Assembly (NCBI GenBank): GCA_963995505.1
Contig: OZ023183.1
Span: 14,504,671 to 14,568,670, forward strand
Reading direction: 5' to 3'
Length of the DNA: 64,000 bases
Origin: Hypericum androsaemum
Taxonomy: Eukaryota > Streptophyta > Magnoliopsida > Malpighiales > Hypericaceae
Within the stretch, counting starts at the first letter, position 1. The number at the start of each line of letters is the position of its first letter. The notes under the pieces were generated by a model. The model was not told the DNA's origin. It did no database searches and saw only the letters and a program-made list of their open reading frames with translations. Below, piece by piece: positions 33,038-45,161 of this stretch. The position numbers were made by a program, and so were the translations under genes.

Positions 33038-34497
33038 TCATGAAGTTATACCACCCACCCCAAGAAAGTCTATGAAAGGCACATCCTTTTTTCTCAAAGT
33101 TTCATCATCTCTATCTCCTAATTGGTGATCCTGCTGGTTGCTGATCATCACATGACTTGTACTTGTCAAGGAAGATATGGAATTGTTGGTTAACCCAATG
33201 CCACCACTATTACCACCCATTTTGGGGTAAATAACCCTTCTGTATGTTCCATTTGCGAGGTTTGAACTCGGGTGGCCAGGGTGACAGCTATAAATAGACT
33301 GATCCAAAACCTTGGAATCACTTGTGAAGAAATTATCCCTAGAATAGAAGATATCTCTCTCTCTTGCTCTCCTTTTCACCAAGTCCATTGAGGATAAATC
33401 ATGTGAAGCTGAAGGACTTGAAGGAGAGAACGAGAAAATTATATCCCTACTATTGCTGCTCCTAAATTCCAACATTCTATTATTCTCCATCCCAATTCTT
33501 GAGCTAAAATATTTGTTGTTCATTGCCTCAAACACACTACTACTGGTGTTGGACTCACGTAAACCTTCTTGGTAGCTCCTTTTCCCACACACCTTGGATT
33601 GCTCTCTTTGCTTCCTCGCTATTACAACATGCCAGTGGTTCTTCACAGCGTTATCGGTCCGGCCCGGAAACAGTCTGGCTATCAGTGCCCACTTGTTTCC
33701 ATGGATTCTATGAGCTGCAAGGAGCCTGTTCTCTTCTTCCTCGCTGAATGGTCTCCTGTTGATCCTGGGGTCCAGTTGATTAAACCACCTCAACCTACAA
33801 CTTTTCCCTGGAAAACCCAAATTAGAATGGGCTATAATCAGTAGAAACAAAGGAAAAAATATTTGATGTTTTCTGCTTGTACCGATTAATTAATTCTGCC
33901 CGTCTATATAAACTTAAATAAACATTATAAGAGGCTAGATCAAAGCTGAACTAACTATATTTATTAATTTGATCATGAAGATGTATATATAAATATTTCC
34001 CCTTGGTTTATTATTGTTAATATATATATATCGCTCCTATGACCTAGCTTTATTATTTGTTATATATGAAATAGTTTATGAATCTGCAATTTTTTTCTGA
34101 AAAGTAAATTATTATGCCAAATATAACAATTGTCAAGAATTAAACACCAAACTTTCTTCCGTTGATATATATTTTGTGTTATCACTATTTATGATCGGCA
34201 TAAGTACAATCAATCAGAAGTCAATCCTAAAGCATCATCGAAGACCCTTTAAAAAGAATCAATCTGGAAGAATAAGTATTGAACAATTAATATATAATCA
34301 TAATTTTTCAATTCTATACACACACAAGTACCTGATCTTCCTTGGAGCTTCTCAGCAATAGAGTTCCAGTTTTGAGCACCGAACTGGTCGACAAGTTGCC
34401 TGAGTTTCTCATCCTCAGCTGGTCTCCAATGTCCCCGAGGGCAACTGGTGCTCTTTCCCTGATCATCGCTCGAATTCCCAGCCCCAGATTCTTCCAT
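33038..34497 (-). CDS. R2R3-MYB transcription factor, subgroup 21-like (two exons)
   Basis: Exon 1 is 34497-34332, the intron 34331-33808 (GT...AG on the minus strand) and exon 2 33807-33038. Together they make 936 bases, 311 residues plus stop. R2 spans about residues 20-70, with Trp in [21 protein letters not shown] and RLRWFNQL; the intron splits a Gly codon just before KSCRLRW. R3 covers about 73-121, RRPFSEEEE...[27 protein letters not shown], with the usual replacement of the first Trp by Phe. The C-terminal motif [10 protein letters not shown] and the CPRGHW entry are typical of subgroup 21 (the MYB52/54/56/105/117 group), known for roles in cell-wall, boundary and seed traits. The exact orthologue cannot be given. 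The protein is expected in the nucleus, binding DNA through R2R3. No breaks are seen. Confidence 0.93.
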
Positions 34498-34620
34498 TAG
34501 GTTCAGGAAATCAGTTGTTGATAAGGCGACCGATATGCTAATTTTGGCACCAACCCTTTATTTCCTATCTCTTTCTAGGGGTTACTTTATGGAAGTGCTC
34601 CATGGAGAAGTCAAAAAGAA

Positions 34621-34629
34621 GATATATAA
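34621..34629 (-). promoter_or_regulatory. Possible TATA box of the MYB gene
   Basis: On the minus strand CTTATATATC lies about 125 bases upstream of the MYB start codon, a usual distance for a plant TATA box with a short leader. No transcript evidence is available, so this rests on position and motif only. Confidence 0.45.
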
Positions 34630-34919
34630 GGGGCACCAAGCAGAAAATAAGAATGAGTAGCTTTCAAAAATAAGAATAAGAAAGTGGGGTTTGGTTTAGG
34701 GTTGTGGATGGCAAGTCACTTTTGTTGGTTTTACACGACACATTTTAGCCGATCTCCCATGTCTTATATATGTCATATTACACATGCATAGAACCCGATA
34801 TTCAGTTTATTATTACAGGTTTGAGTCGGATAAAATTTTTGAAAAGTGACAACTTTTTCAATAAATCTTCACAATGATACGTTCAATGATTTGAGTACAA
34901 GACCTGTGATTGATTCTTT

Positions 34920-35225
34920 TATTTCTATGTTCTTGTTATTAGCATTCATCTAACTCGTTTTCTCATCACTTCCTTACATAATTGTTACCATTTAATAATT
35001 AATAAATGGTAACTGCACTTTTTAGGTTCTATAGTTTTTAGGTTGTAAATATTATAATTAATAAAATTTTACTTACCAAAAAAAAATCGTTACCATTTTA
35101 GTCAATCATAAAAGAAGTTACCATTTTAGGCTGTTATTCTTAATTTCTCTTTTCTGGTCATTAACACTTGTATAACTCGTTATCCAAGCACTTCCCTGGC
35201 GTAATTAATTGTTACCATTTTGGTT
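34920..35225 (+). repeat. Imperfect tandem duplication around GTTACCATTT
   Basis: A segment of about 70 bp (AACTCGTT...CACTTCC...AATTGTTACCATTT) occurs at about 34925-34993 and again at about 35150-35220, with extra GTTACCATTTT copies near 35089 and 35117. An A-rich tail ending at about 35086 may mark a small retroinsertion between them, but the repeats make its target duplication ambiguous. Confidence 0.5.
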
Positions 35226-36173
35226 AGTTAAAAAAGTGTTACAATTTGGGTTTTCTCATTACCATTCTCTCTTTCTTCCTATCCCAATCTCACCCATTTC
35301 AGGACATGGTACTACGTTAAATCCGAACTAACTATTGATTGTGCCCTAAGCTAGCAGTACGATTTTTTGTTCTTTCATAAAAGTCATTTACCCTCCTCTA
35401 ATTGTAGAAAATCTGGTAGATAACACCTTGTACTTTTCTAGACAAGACAATATAAGCCTTAGCATGACTTTGAAAATAAAAATACATGAAAAAAAATTAA
35501 AATATATATTTTAAAAAATTCATATATAAAAACTGTGAAAATAAAATAAAATATCGAAAGCTTCTCTTTACTCCGCTCTCTCTCCCCATCTCTATCTCCC
35601 CTTCCTCGTCGGCCTTCCATGGTACCCTACGCCTATAGCAAATTCCACTAGAAGGAAACCTCTCCCTATCAGCCAATTTTGATTTAGGTCATAGTTTCGT
35701 AGTCCCTGACTGAAAACCCTACCACTTTAATTTCTTATTTTAAGAAGTATAAAATGTTATTAAATCAGATTCGAGTCCAGGGTTGTAATTACCTTTTTAC
35801 ACAATTAAAAGACTTTATATGTTCATTATTCCTTTTTTAGCGAGCTAGTTAAAATTGCTTCTTGTATTAAGAGACAGCACTCCTGTTGCGAAGGGCACTT
35901 TAATCTTTTCATTTCAAAAAGAGTCGCACCTCTTAGCTGTTACGGGAGCCAGGTGGAAGATTTAAGATTGATAGAAGCACATAGCATTTTGTATTAATCA
36001 TAGAACTAAATGGCTTTAATGGTTTACAAAAAGATCATGTAATAATCTTAAATTGCAACAAATTGATTTACATTATCTGTTTGATACATTTAGTTGATAA
36101 TCGATCGCTCTTAACAAAAACCATCAAAATTTGACTACTTCTGGTTGGAAAATTGATGTGATGGCCCATGTTG
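35226..36173. other. AT-rich intergenic stretch
   Basis: No gene or repeat recognised. A C/T-rich run lies near 35565-35620. Confidence 0.4.
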
Positions 36174-36184
36174 ATCAATGATAA

Positions 36185-36265
36185 GGATCACCCTTCCTGG
36201 CTCCTATGTACGCTTGGTTGAACTTTTTCATGGAATGCAATTAATATTTACCTTTTCAAAAAAAA
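36185..36265 (+). mobile_element. 5'-truncated LINE tail
   Basis: 81 bp reading GGCTCCTATGTACGCTTGG...TGGAATGCAATTAATATTTACC and ending in nine A residues. A perfect 11-bp duplication ATCAATGATAA flanks it (36174-36184 and 36266-36276). 'Tggaatgcaattt' before the A tail is typical of plant L1-type 3' ends, from memory. Target duplication, A tail and truncated 5' end together indicate target-primed reverse transcription. Confidence 0.8.
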
Positions 36266-36276
36266 ATCAATGATAA

Positions 36277-37879
36277 TGATTGGTTAAAAATTCGAAATAA
36301 GTTTAGAACTAAAAGGCACAATATAGGGAGGCAAACCATTATATTTCTGCAAGAAAAGTTTTGGCTACATATACGAATTCTGTAATATTTAAAAGCTTTT
36401 CTTGCTGTAACTTATAAGTGGCGATCTGGCCAATCGTTTCGTCTCGAATCTGTCTCTTGGGCCCATATTTGTTATAACTTATGAATCTCAATTTTATCTT
36501 TTCTCTAAACCAAATGAGAAGGATTGTAAATAGAGTTAATCGAGGTAATAAAAGCTTTTGGTTGTTTTATGTACGTTTAAATTTTACGAACAGAAAAAAT
36601 ATTATTGAAAGTGTCACTCCTAAATAAGTCAGAAATTCAATTGCTTCATAAGAATTACGAAAGGATGTGAAATGTGTATGCTCTAGACCATACTTACAGA
36701 AATATATAACCTGAACTCACGTTCTCGAGCATATTTAATATAAATCTATTATTTCAGAAAATGATACGTGCAGCTAGGGTCAAATAAATAATTTGGCACG
36801 TGCTTAAATCGGATCCATCACGCAAGCAAAAGCCAGAGTTCTGTTAACAAGTTGAAAATTTCAATATTGTCATGCCTGAAAGATGACACAAGAAAAATCT
36901 TCGGAAACAATTTTTTTTTCAAAGCTCGTAGTCCAGCGGCACAAGACATGCATATTTACAAGGTTCATTTACAAGTAAATTTTTTTTACATTTTCTGAAT
37001 TTTAACATGGTCAATCCAAGCTATGTTCCCACATTTTTCTTTTACCGTTAGAGCACTCGAGTTTGAAGTTGCTTACTTCAAATCATATATTTGCCTCTTT
37101 TTTATACCAGTAAGTGATTTTTTGGTTTTACGAAGGTAATTTTTGTATGAAAGTAAACAATATGTCGTGAATGTAATTATTATGGTTGAGAAATTAAGAT
37201 CCCCAATTTGACAATAGCTTCTTGAGGTTTCGCTGATTTCGGATCTTTTTTTTGGTTCAGAAAACATTAATATTCAAAAAGAGGTGTGATCCTGTAGGTG
37301 ATTTAGTTTTAGAAGGATGCTAAATATATAAAACTATGTTTACAATATTTTTCTCATTATCCTTTTCACATATGTGCCATTTTTTTAGAGTAATTTTAAG
37401 AATACAATCATTTTAATATTTTGTAGTTATATGTTGTTGCACTTTAATTCCATATACTTAAAATTGTTTCAGTCAAAGTATTATGTGGTTTGCTCCCATG
37501 AATCTATGTATATAGCTGGACGAGTGACCCCTCGTGTTGCATCCCTCTTTCACCTGATAAAAGTACCTGCGTGTGTGCACTACCAAGATATTGAAAATGC
37601 CAAAGTAATTTTATTAACTTATATATAGCTGGAACACGGCTTTGCGGTTGGGTTGTACGTGGGCGGAAGATACTTCTTTGATCCTTCATCCGTTCAAGGA
37701 GTTGGCTCGTGGTAAAGGCCAACCAAAGCTTTTTGACCCTCCATGAAGCTTCGTTGCAAATCTTCTACTGCCTTTTGGTGCTTTTGGGATTGTCTTTGGT
37801 GTACTGGGGCTTTTTTTGCGTGGGTTAATACTAGGATATATACTAGATAACGTTTATCACTGTTTTACTTTGATATCCC
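36277..37879. other. AT-rich intergenic stretch
   Basis: No supported gene. The motif GTGCACTACC(A/G)AGAT...TGAAAATGCCA near 37576 recurs near 39025, hinting at an old local duplication on both sides of the retroinsertion at 37895-38790. Confidence 0.4.
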
Positions 37880-37894
37880 GGTATTCAATATCTT

Positions 37895-38790
37895 TTTTTT
37901 TAGAGATAACGTGGCGCAAGGTCTATATTAACGAAAGGTTACAATATAGAAAAGATAAATACATAGACATAAGACGATAAAATTCATCAGAAAATGAAAC
38001 TCAATCCAATGACAGCAAAGTGGCACAGGAGGGAGCGAAGGACGATCGAGAATGCACGAAAGCCAAACGACCAGGCGTGGGCATTCGAATGCATACGAGA
38101 TGCACCCAAATGAGGGCCAAGGTCGAATAAATTCAACCAAGACAAGGTTCTCCACCTGTAGCCACAGAAAAAATTTTGAGATTCGAAAAGATCTCTGATC
38201 AGGCGTAAGCCGATCCAAGCAAAAGATCACACAAGTAGGCATAAACTCAACAAGACCACTAGATACGAGTGGCCCGGGATCAAAAACACCAAGAAAAGGA
38301 CGAAACAACATAATTAAAAGGAAAAAGAGCTAAAATAGAGAAAATAAAATAGGAAATTAAAAGGTCGGTCGGGTGAGTGGTCTGCCCGACCCACCCCCAA
38401 GAACCATCAGCAAACTCAAACCGATGAGCTGGGAGCCGGTGAGCGACGGTGGAGTGGCTAAGAGGCGGGCGACGATCTGGGATTGGTGAGTGACAGTTAG
38501 GCTAGCGATGACGACGAGCTGGACGCGGGTCTCGGTGAGTCGACAAGCTAGATGCGGGTCTCGGTGAGTCGACGAGCGACGATGGAAGCGAGCAACGGTG
38601 GGGGGGAGCAAAGGTGGAACGGCATAGATGTGGGCGACGATCTGGGTAGAAGCGACAGTAACGAAGGTATCGAGGAAGGAGGAGGATGATAAGCACTACT
38701 CTCAAAATATCTAGATATTTTGAGAGGGACAGAGAAAGCTCCACTTCTTCTTCTTTTTTGAAAGGGCGAGAAATTAATGCAACCGAGGTT
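37895..38790 (-). mobile_element. Retroinserted sequence of about 0.9 kb with poly(A) (LINE-related or retrocopy)
   Basis: On the minus strand it runs from about 38790 to a tail TTATCTCTAAAAAAAAA at 37895. The flanks GGTATTCAATATCTT (37880-37894) and GGTATCTAGTATCTT (38791-38805) look like a diverged 15-bp target duplication (3 differences). The body has no long credible protein: the longest minus frames (37928-38311, 38502-38744) lack RT or endonuclease motifs. 'Aatatagaccttgcgccacgtta' before the tail resembles plant LINE 3' ends. It contains a repeated GGGTCTCGGTGAGTCGAC motif near 38528 and 38558 and a 28-bp perfect palindrome at 38699-38726. It could be a non-autonomous LINE partner or a copied non-coding RNA. 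Confidence 0.6.
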
Positions 38791-38805
38791 GGTATCTAGT
38801 ATCTT

Positions 38806-39572
38806 AGGTGCTGTTCATATAGACTCTTTGGTGTAAATTCTCTTTGATGAACCTTCGGAAAGGCGATACAAATCTACTTATAAAAAAAGTTTTCATATAG
38901 AACCATGGGAACTCATCCGCTTTAAAACTTGATAGAGAGGTGCGTTATCATTTGATATCTTGTCTTACTCGAACTTGAAATGGTTGTCATAGATACAACC
39001 TAGTTCCGGAAAACCCCAAATTGTGCACTACCGAGATTATGAAAATGCCACAACATCTGGTAGATGCAAATAAGGATCATAATGATAGGTCAACTTAATC
39101 TAAAGGGTTCCTGATTAACAACATAATTCATTCCAACTGAATCTAAAGGGCAGTGTCTTAAGTGTTAATTATCAAGATGCCGTGTGAGTACAGCATCAAG
39201 ATAAGTATGGGCAAACCGTCTTGCCTTGCCTTTCCCTATACTTTTTCTGCATGAGATGGAGGGTCAAAGTACCTAAAACATTTGATTAGATTTTGTGTTA
39301 CTGTTGCAAATGATTACTTAAATATTTTCCTAACTGATTGAGATTTAATATCCCACGAAATCGAAACACTTGAAAGCCCATCTAAATGGACCTGAAATGG
39401 CCAATCAGTTGCAGATTTCGTGATCAATCAAGTAAACTATACATGAAGAACTGGTGGTTGCAATATCGTCGTCGTGCGGGGATAGGTCGACAAGCAAAAC
39501 TAACATTTTTTAAATCTCCAATATTCGGAATCGATCAATGTCCGGCATCATTGAAAAGTATCTTTCTAAATA
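38806..39572. other. Intergenic stretch
   Basis: No gene recognised. Short frames only. Confidence 0.4.
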
Positions 39573-39581
39573 TTATTTTTT

Positions 39582-40672
39582 AGGAAAAAACTCACAAGTC
39601 CTCAAGTTTTAAAATAATGTACTCAAAGATCTTGTATTTAGTTAAATGGTCCTTGAATTTTCAGAAATTGAACTAGTTAGTCCCTTTTACCAATTTATTT
39701 AACAAATTTAATTAAATTATTAGATGAGATTACCAAAATACCCTTAATAATTACCCAACCCACGATGAAAGATGTGAACCTATAAGTCATGAAAGAGAAC
39801 TTTCTTTTTGAGGGTACAACTTAAAAAAAATTATTAAAAAAACATAAACCAGTATAGAAAAGTACTAAACCTAAAATCAAACACTCTTTTTAAGAAAAGA
39901 ATCCTAATCTATTGTAACTAGTGATAGCAAATAAAAGATGAGACATATCGAGAAGGTCGTCAACAATCAAGTTAAATATTGATTGGAATTCGACATACCA
40001 ATTTTATGGAATATGGCTAGTTTTAATTTATTTACTTATCATGTTTGAGACTTGGATGTCGTGACCGTCGTTAAGATCTGGATGAGCTTGAGGTCGTCTT
40101 CCTTGAGGACGAGATTACGAAGGTGAAGTCAATGTCGAGGCTGTTCTAGGCGAGCTCCTTGATGGCGGAGATAGGGTCGCTAGATTATGTACTTCTTTTT
40201 CCGATAGACAAACAGAAAACAACTCCCAATCTTTCTCTAAATTACTATTATCGATCAAATTAATTAATTAATGATTACTTCTCGGGCGGTGTTCCGTGTT
40301 CTTTTCTTAATTAAATAATTACTTTATTTAATAATCAGTTGGTGATGCGGCGATAAAGTTAAGGAGGTGGAAGAAGGCATTTTGGTGGTGGGTAGGGAAG
40401 AGAGAGAGGGTGTGGGGAGGGAAGGGGAAGGGAAGGCAGATGGCGGAGAGAGCTAATTTAACTTTTTAACTTTTTAACTTTTTAACATGAGGTGGGATAA
40501 TTAGGTTAAGGATATTTTGGTAATTTTATATTATAATTTAATTGAATCTATTAAATAAATTAGTTAGAGGAACTAACTAGTTTAATTTCTTAAAACTCAG
40601 GGACTATTTTAATAAGGAGATGACCTTTCCGTACATTATCTTGAAACTCAGGAACTTGTAAATTTTTTTTCC
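39582..40672. mobile_element. Long-TIR Mutator-like element without transposase
   Basis: About 1.09 kb. The left 200 bp (39582-39785) and the right 200 bp (40470-40672) are inverted copies at roughly 75-80% by eye, sharing AGTTTTAAAATAATGTAC-like and AACTAGTTAGT(C/T)CC stretches and ACCAAAATA(C/T)CCTTAA. A 9-mer TTATTTTTT lies on both sides (39573-39581 and 40673-40681), but being T-rich it is weaker support than the duplication of the 22707 element. The middle (about 40050-40200) is GC-richer and may be captured host DNA; no domain was recognised. There is no transposase. Confidence 0.7.
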
Positions 40673-40681
40673 TTATTTTTT

Positions 40682-43677
40682 TCTACTTGGACCAACTTCT
40701 ATTGTTAAGCAAAATCAATTTTCTATCAAGATGGATTCCCATATTTCTCCTTCTTTTGGTATGCATTAGTTCTTTTCCTTGCATTGAACTATGCTGTTAT
40801 TTTAATGTTTGTCTTGCTTTATTTGGACTTAAATAAGATTAGTTGATAATAACTATAAGGTGCCCTTTCTTTATTTAAGTTGATCCAATCAAACAGAAAC
40901 ATATCTTTTGTCAAGTTCAAAGTCCAAGTAAGCACTTCGCAGTTATATTTTTAGTTCATTGACGTCCATGGCATCAACTTGTTCTTAACCATTGTTTTGA
41001 AAAATATGTGTGACGGATTATCCAATCTGGTCAAAATTTAATATTTTTGAAACAAATAATTTTAAGATTTCTTATGCTTAAAATAGAATTTGTTACTTAT
41101 AAATTTTTAACTTTGTAAAAAAATTCGAGTTACTTAGAACTATTTAACATATTAATACTAAATATAATTAATAAGAGAATAATTTTGTAATTACTTCCAA
41201 TCGGACCGGTGATACAACCGACTTGCACAGGCAGCCATCCTTTTCTTCTTCGAAACTATTCTTTCATGAAAACCCATTATTCACCTTTTCCATAGCCTCA
41301 CTTGCATTGCCATATAAGCAATCCCACAATTAATGTCAATTGTTTCTATCACCACAACCTACTTCACCTTGAAAAAATACCTTAAAATATCCTCAACAAA
41401 CTGCTTTGACTCTTACCATCCAATGTTTCTCTTAATGCCCATATTTTTGGTATTCTTGAACTTCGTCTTCTTAAAATTGTTTCCGTTTTCTCCAGTCTCA
41501 ATTAATGCATCTTGTTACATAGTAGTTGACAGTGGTTCTTTGCCAAATTTAGGAATTCTCATGGCCAAACAAAAATGGGAACCAAACTGACAACTTTGTT
41601 GTCGTTATTAAATTCGGGTCATAACATTATCTAGTTTAATAAATGTCTCAATTTTGAGTTTAGAGAACATAACTGTATTAAAATTTGATAATAAAAACCT
41701 TGTCACTATTTGATGTCTTGCCTTACTTGAAACCATTGCCTTTCACCCACAAAAAAAAATGAATCCATTGCCCGATTGAATATGATGCAGCATGACATCC
41801 TCAGATTTTGGGTATATGACCCATATCATAACTATACAGATGAAAATAATGTATATGATAGTGTTAAAGGAATAGTCAAGCATAAAATGAGTTTACATTT
41901 TTTTATCATTTAAATGAGATTTTTTATAAGTAGAATATATCATATAAATATGAACAATATGTACGAGGTATACAGATGTGCCTATGGTCTAACATTCACA
42001 GGCAAATCGATCACAAAGAAACCAAAACTACGCCTAGAAAATAGAACATACTGCAATGCAAAATAGCCATCACCTCATCATATCTTAGTTTTATTTGATA
42101 TTAAGATGGTCTAACTCTATATCCGAAATTTGTTATCAAAATCTTTTTTTCCTTTAGGTTTCCTTTTGGATTTCACATTTTGGTGAGAAGATGCAAGTAT
42201 GTCTGTATGTGGGAAAGTTATATAAAATTTGAAAGCACACGACTGCCGAATATGATGTCAAGTTTATCCGCCACATTAAGAGTTAATATCCGAATATGTA
42301 GTCCATCATAAAATTGTGCATACCCAGTCATACTCGTGAACCAAGACTTCATCATAAATTTTTAGTAACTTTTGGAGTTATCCAATGAAACGGTGAAGTG
42401 ATCCGTAATAATTTATGTCCAGCGTTTCTTGCGCTTCATGCTTTCGCCAAACCACCTCTAATTGATCGCAACTAAAATAGTCTTAACTAAAAATACGAAA
42501 AAAATCTGAAAATGACTTGAATAATGTTTGAACACTTAACTTGATAAAAAATGCCTAATTTTAAATAACCCAAAACAAACCACAAAACATTTGTCGCCGC
42601 TATTTTTTTTTAGATATACAGAAAATTTGGTTGTCCAAAAGCCTAAAATAACTCCGTTTCTAAAGTAATAATAAAACCTACGGTACGTAATTCAAAAACT
42701 CATTTGGCCGAGACCGAGCAGGGTGGTCAGGTTTTGTGAAATTTATTTTGTGAATACCTAGTCGGCAAAATTTGCTCCTATCTTATGGGTTACTCTCAAT
42801 AATATTTTTCCAGAAAAGTTTACTTCACGTGATATGATATTTTTCACAAGTATTATGTGGTTTCAAATGCATAAATGAGCCCAACTTTTTTTAATTTTTT
42901 TTATTTAGAGGATTCGAGCTACTTTTTTTGGTTATCCGACCATCTAGACCGCCACATCGTATTTTCTGTCCTTGTATTTCCACTTCAAATAATTAATGTG
43001 GTACATGACGTGAATTCTTAAAAAATATTAAAACAATCTCTATTTTATTTTAAATTTTAAAGAACTCTTGAAATACCTATTTATACGTTTTAAATTATAT
43101 GATACTTATGTGAAAAATAATTATACCACGGAATACTAAAAGGACATTTCCCATTTTTTTCATTGGTATTGTTTAAACTAAAAAAAAATCACCTCACACT
43201 TTGGGAAAACTAATATCAGTAAGTTTTGTAAATTCGCGACCCGCATTTCAGCCAGCGATGACGTCTTGATTCTCCACCATGCTCTAAGAAAGAATATAGT
43301 GCTTTCTGAAAGCGATAATTTAGCTACCTTGGGGTCCCACCTTAACTGGTCATCATTAGTTTTCCGGTTATATGCATCATCTTTAATACTAGTCATACTT
43401 GGCTTATTTCGTTAAGAGAAATAACATGTTGAATTGGGAAATTCTAGAAGCACCCAATAATTTGCTAGGTGGCTATAACATTCGGAATTAGCATAATTGG
43501 TTGGTTGATTATTTGGGATATAATTAGCTAGTTATTTTTTATTAGTTATTTTTTGAAGGGACTCCTTTATCTGGCCCACCGGGGCAGGATTAAGTGCTAT
43601 TGGGACATCAGTAGCATCGTCCGGACAATGTGAACTAGCATGTGCGTGTGATGATAATATTGTAATAATAAGGATAA
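40682..43677. other. AT-rich intergenic DNA
   Basis: No convincing gene, RNA or repeat. The 85-codon frame at 41333-41590 has ordinary intergenic codon use and no domain. Confidence 0.4.
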
Positions 43678-44670
43678 TATAGGGGCAATTTGAGAAACAC
43701 AAAATTTACAAAAGTCACTGTAATCATTGTATTATGTTGAACCACTATATATGAATATTGTACCACTATATTCTGCCAAAGTAATAGTGTATGTCGCATG
43801 ATGTACCATTGTATGTTGCATGTTGAATCATTCTCCCATCGCATATGTGAAAGTTATACAACACACGCAGCTCATTCGAGGTCCTCCAAAAATTTCTCTT
43901 ACAGAAAACATGCACCAACTTAGTGGGTTTGTCATCTTCTTGTAGCTTGGAGGAGTTCCTACAGTAATGGTTTCTTCCTCCAAGCTAAACACAAAATATA
44001 GGGGCAATTTGAGAAACACAAAATTTACAAAAGCTATTGTAATCATTGTATTATGTTGTGATATATGAATATTGTGCCACTGTATTCTGCCAAAGTGATA
44101 GTGTATGTCGCATGATGTACCAATGTATAATGTAGATGTACCATTGTATGTTGCATGTTGAATCATTCTCCCATCACATGTTTGAAAGTTATACAACACA
44201 CGCAGCTCATTCGAGGTCCTCCAAGAATTCCTCTTACAGAAAATATGCACCAACTTAGTGGGTTTGTCATCTTCTTGTAGCTTGGAGGAGTTCCTACGGT
44301 AATGGTTTCTTCCTCCAAGCTAAACCATGTTATAAAGATTCATGACCTTAATTGTTGTAGTAGATGAGTCATAACCAGGCTAGGAAGGTTGAGCTATGGT
44401 GTACCATTGTATATCGTATGATGTACCAATGTATGGCACATGTTGTACCATTGTCTGACTCATTGTGTACAATTGTATGTCGCAAAGTGTACTAGTGTAT
44501 ATTCCATGTTGAATCATTCCCCCATCCCATGTTTGAAATTTATACAATGTACACAATTCTTCCAGGTCCTCATAAATTCCTCTTATAGAAAACCTGCACC
44601 AACTTGGTGGACATTTCAGCATCTTGAAGCTTGGAGGAGTTCTTATGTTGATGGTTACTTCCCCCAAGTT
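43678..44670. repeat. Tandem repeat, unit about 319 bp, two and a half to three copies
   Basis: Unit 1 is about 43680-43998 and unit 2 about 44000-44330, both starting AGGGGCAATTTGAGAAACAC and about 90% alike by eye. A more diverged partial unit 3 is at 44395-44670. Each unit carries a TGTACCATTGTATGTCGCAT-like motif in several spaced copies and a TTGGAGGAGTTCCTAC stretch. Minus-strand frames in the units (141 and 95 codons) follow the repeat, and I recognise no family in them. More copies of the TGTACCA motif continue to about 44850. Confidence 0.75.
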
Positions 44671-45161
44671 GTCAAGTTTGTGCTAAAGGTTCACAATCTT
44701 AATTGTTGCAATAGACCAGCCCTAATCGGGCTAGAAAAGTTGAGCTACGGCTACCACACTGTTGTACCAATGTATGTTGTATAATGTATACCATGTTGTA
44801 CCATTGTTAGGCACGTTGTGTACCACTGTATGGCGCATGGTGTACCACTTTTTAGGTAAAAAAATTGGTTCCAAATGAAAAAAAAAAAAATAAAACATTC
44901 ACGTTCCTGACATTTTTTATGTGAAATACCAAAAATATCAATGTACATTGTGAGTGTGGATCACAACCGTAGGATTAAAAGATACATGCATCCTAGTCTA
45001 AATCAATGGCCATAAATCAATTTGGGATGATGTTACTCACTCTATTAGTGACAGCACGAAATCAAACTTCCATCAATCATAAATTTATGAGGTCATGTGG
45101 AGAGAACATAACATCAGATAATAATATTTTAGTCTCGGAGAACATATAACACAGAACATAG

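Noticed and set aside
34981..35100. Small retroinsertion with GTTACCATTT target duplication
   Set aside because: The same 10-mer occurs at least four times within 250 bp as part of a local tandem duplication, so the flanks prove nothing.
38357..38744. Serine/arginine-rich minus-strand frames of 80-84 codons
   Set aside because: They overlap each other in two frames within a retroinserted sequence with internal repeats; no domain or conserved motif.
41333..41590. 85-codon plus-strand frame as a small gene
   Set aside because: Phe/Leu/Ser-rich translation of AT-rich DNA with no domain, no clear promoter and no homologous copy in the window.
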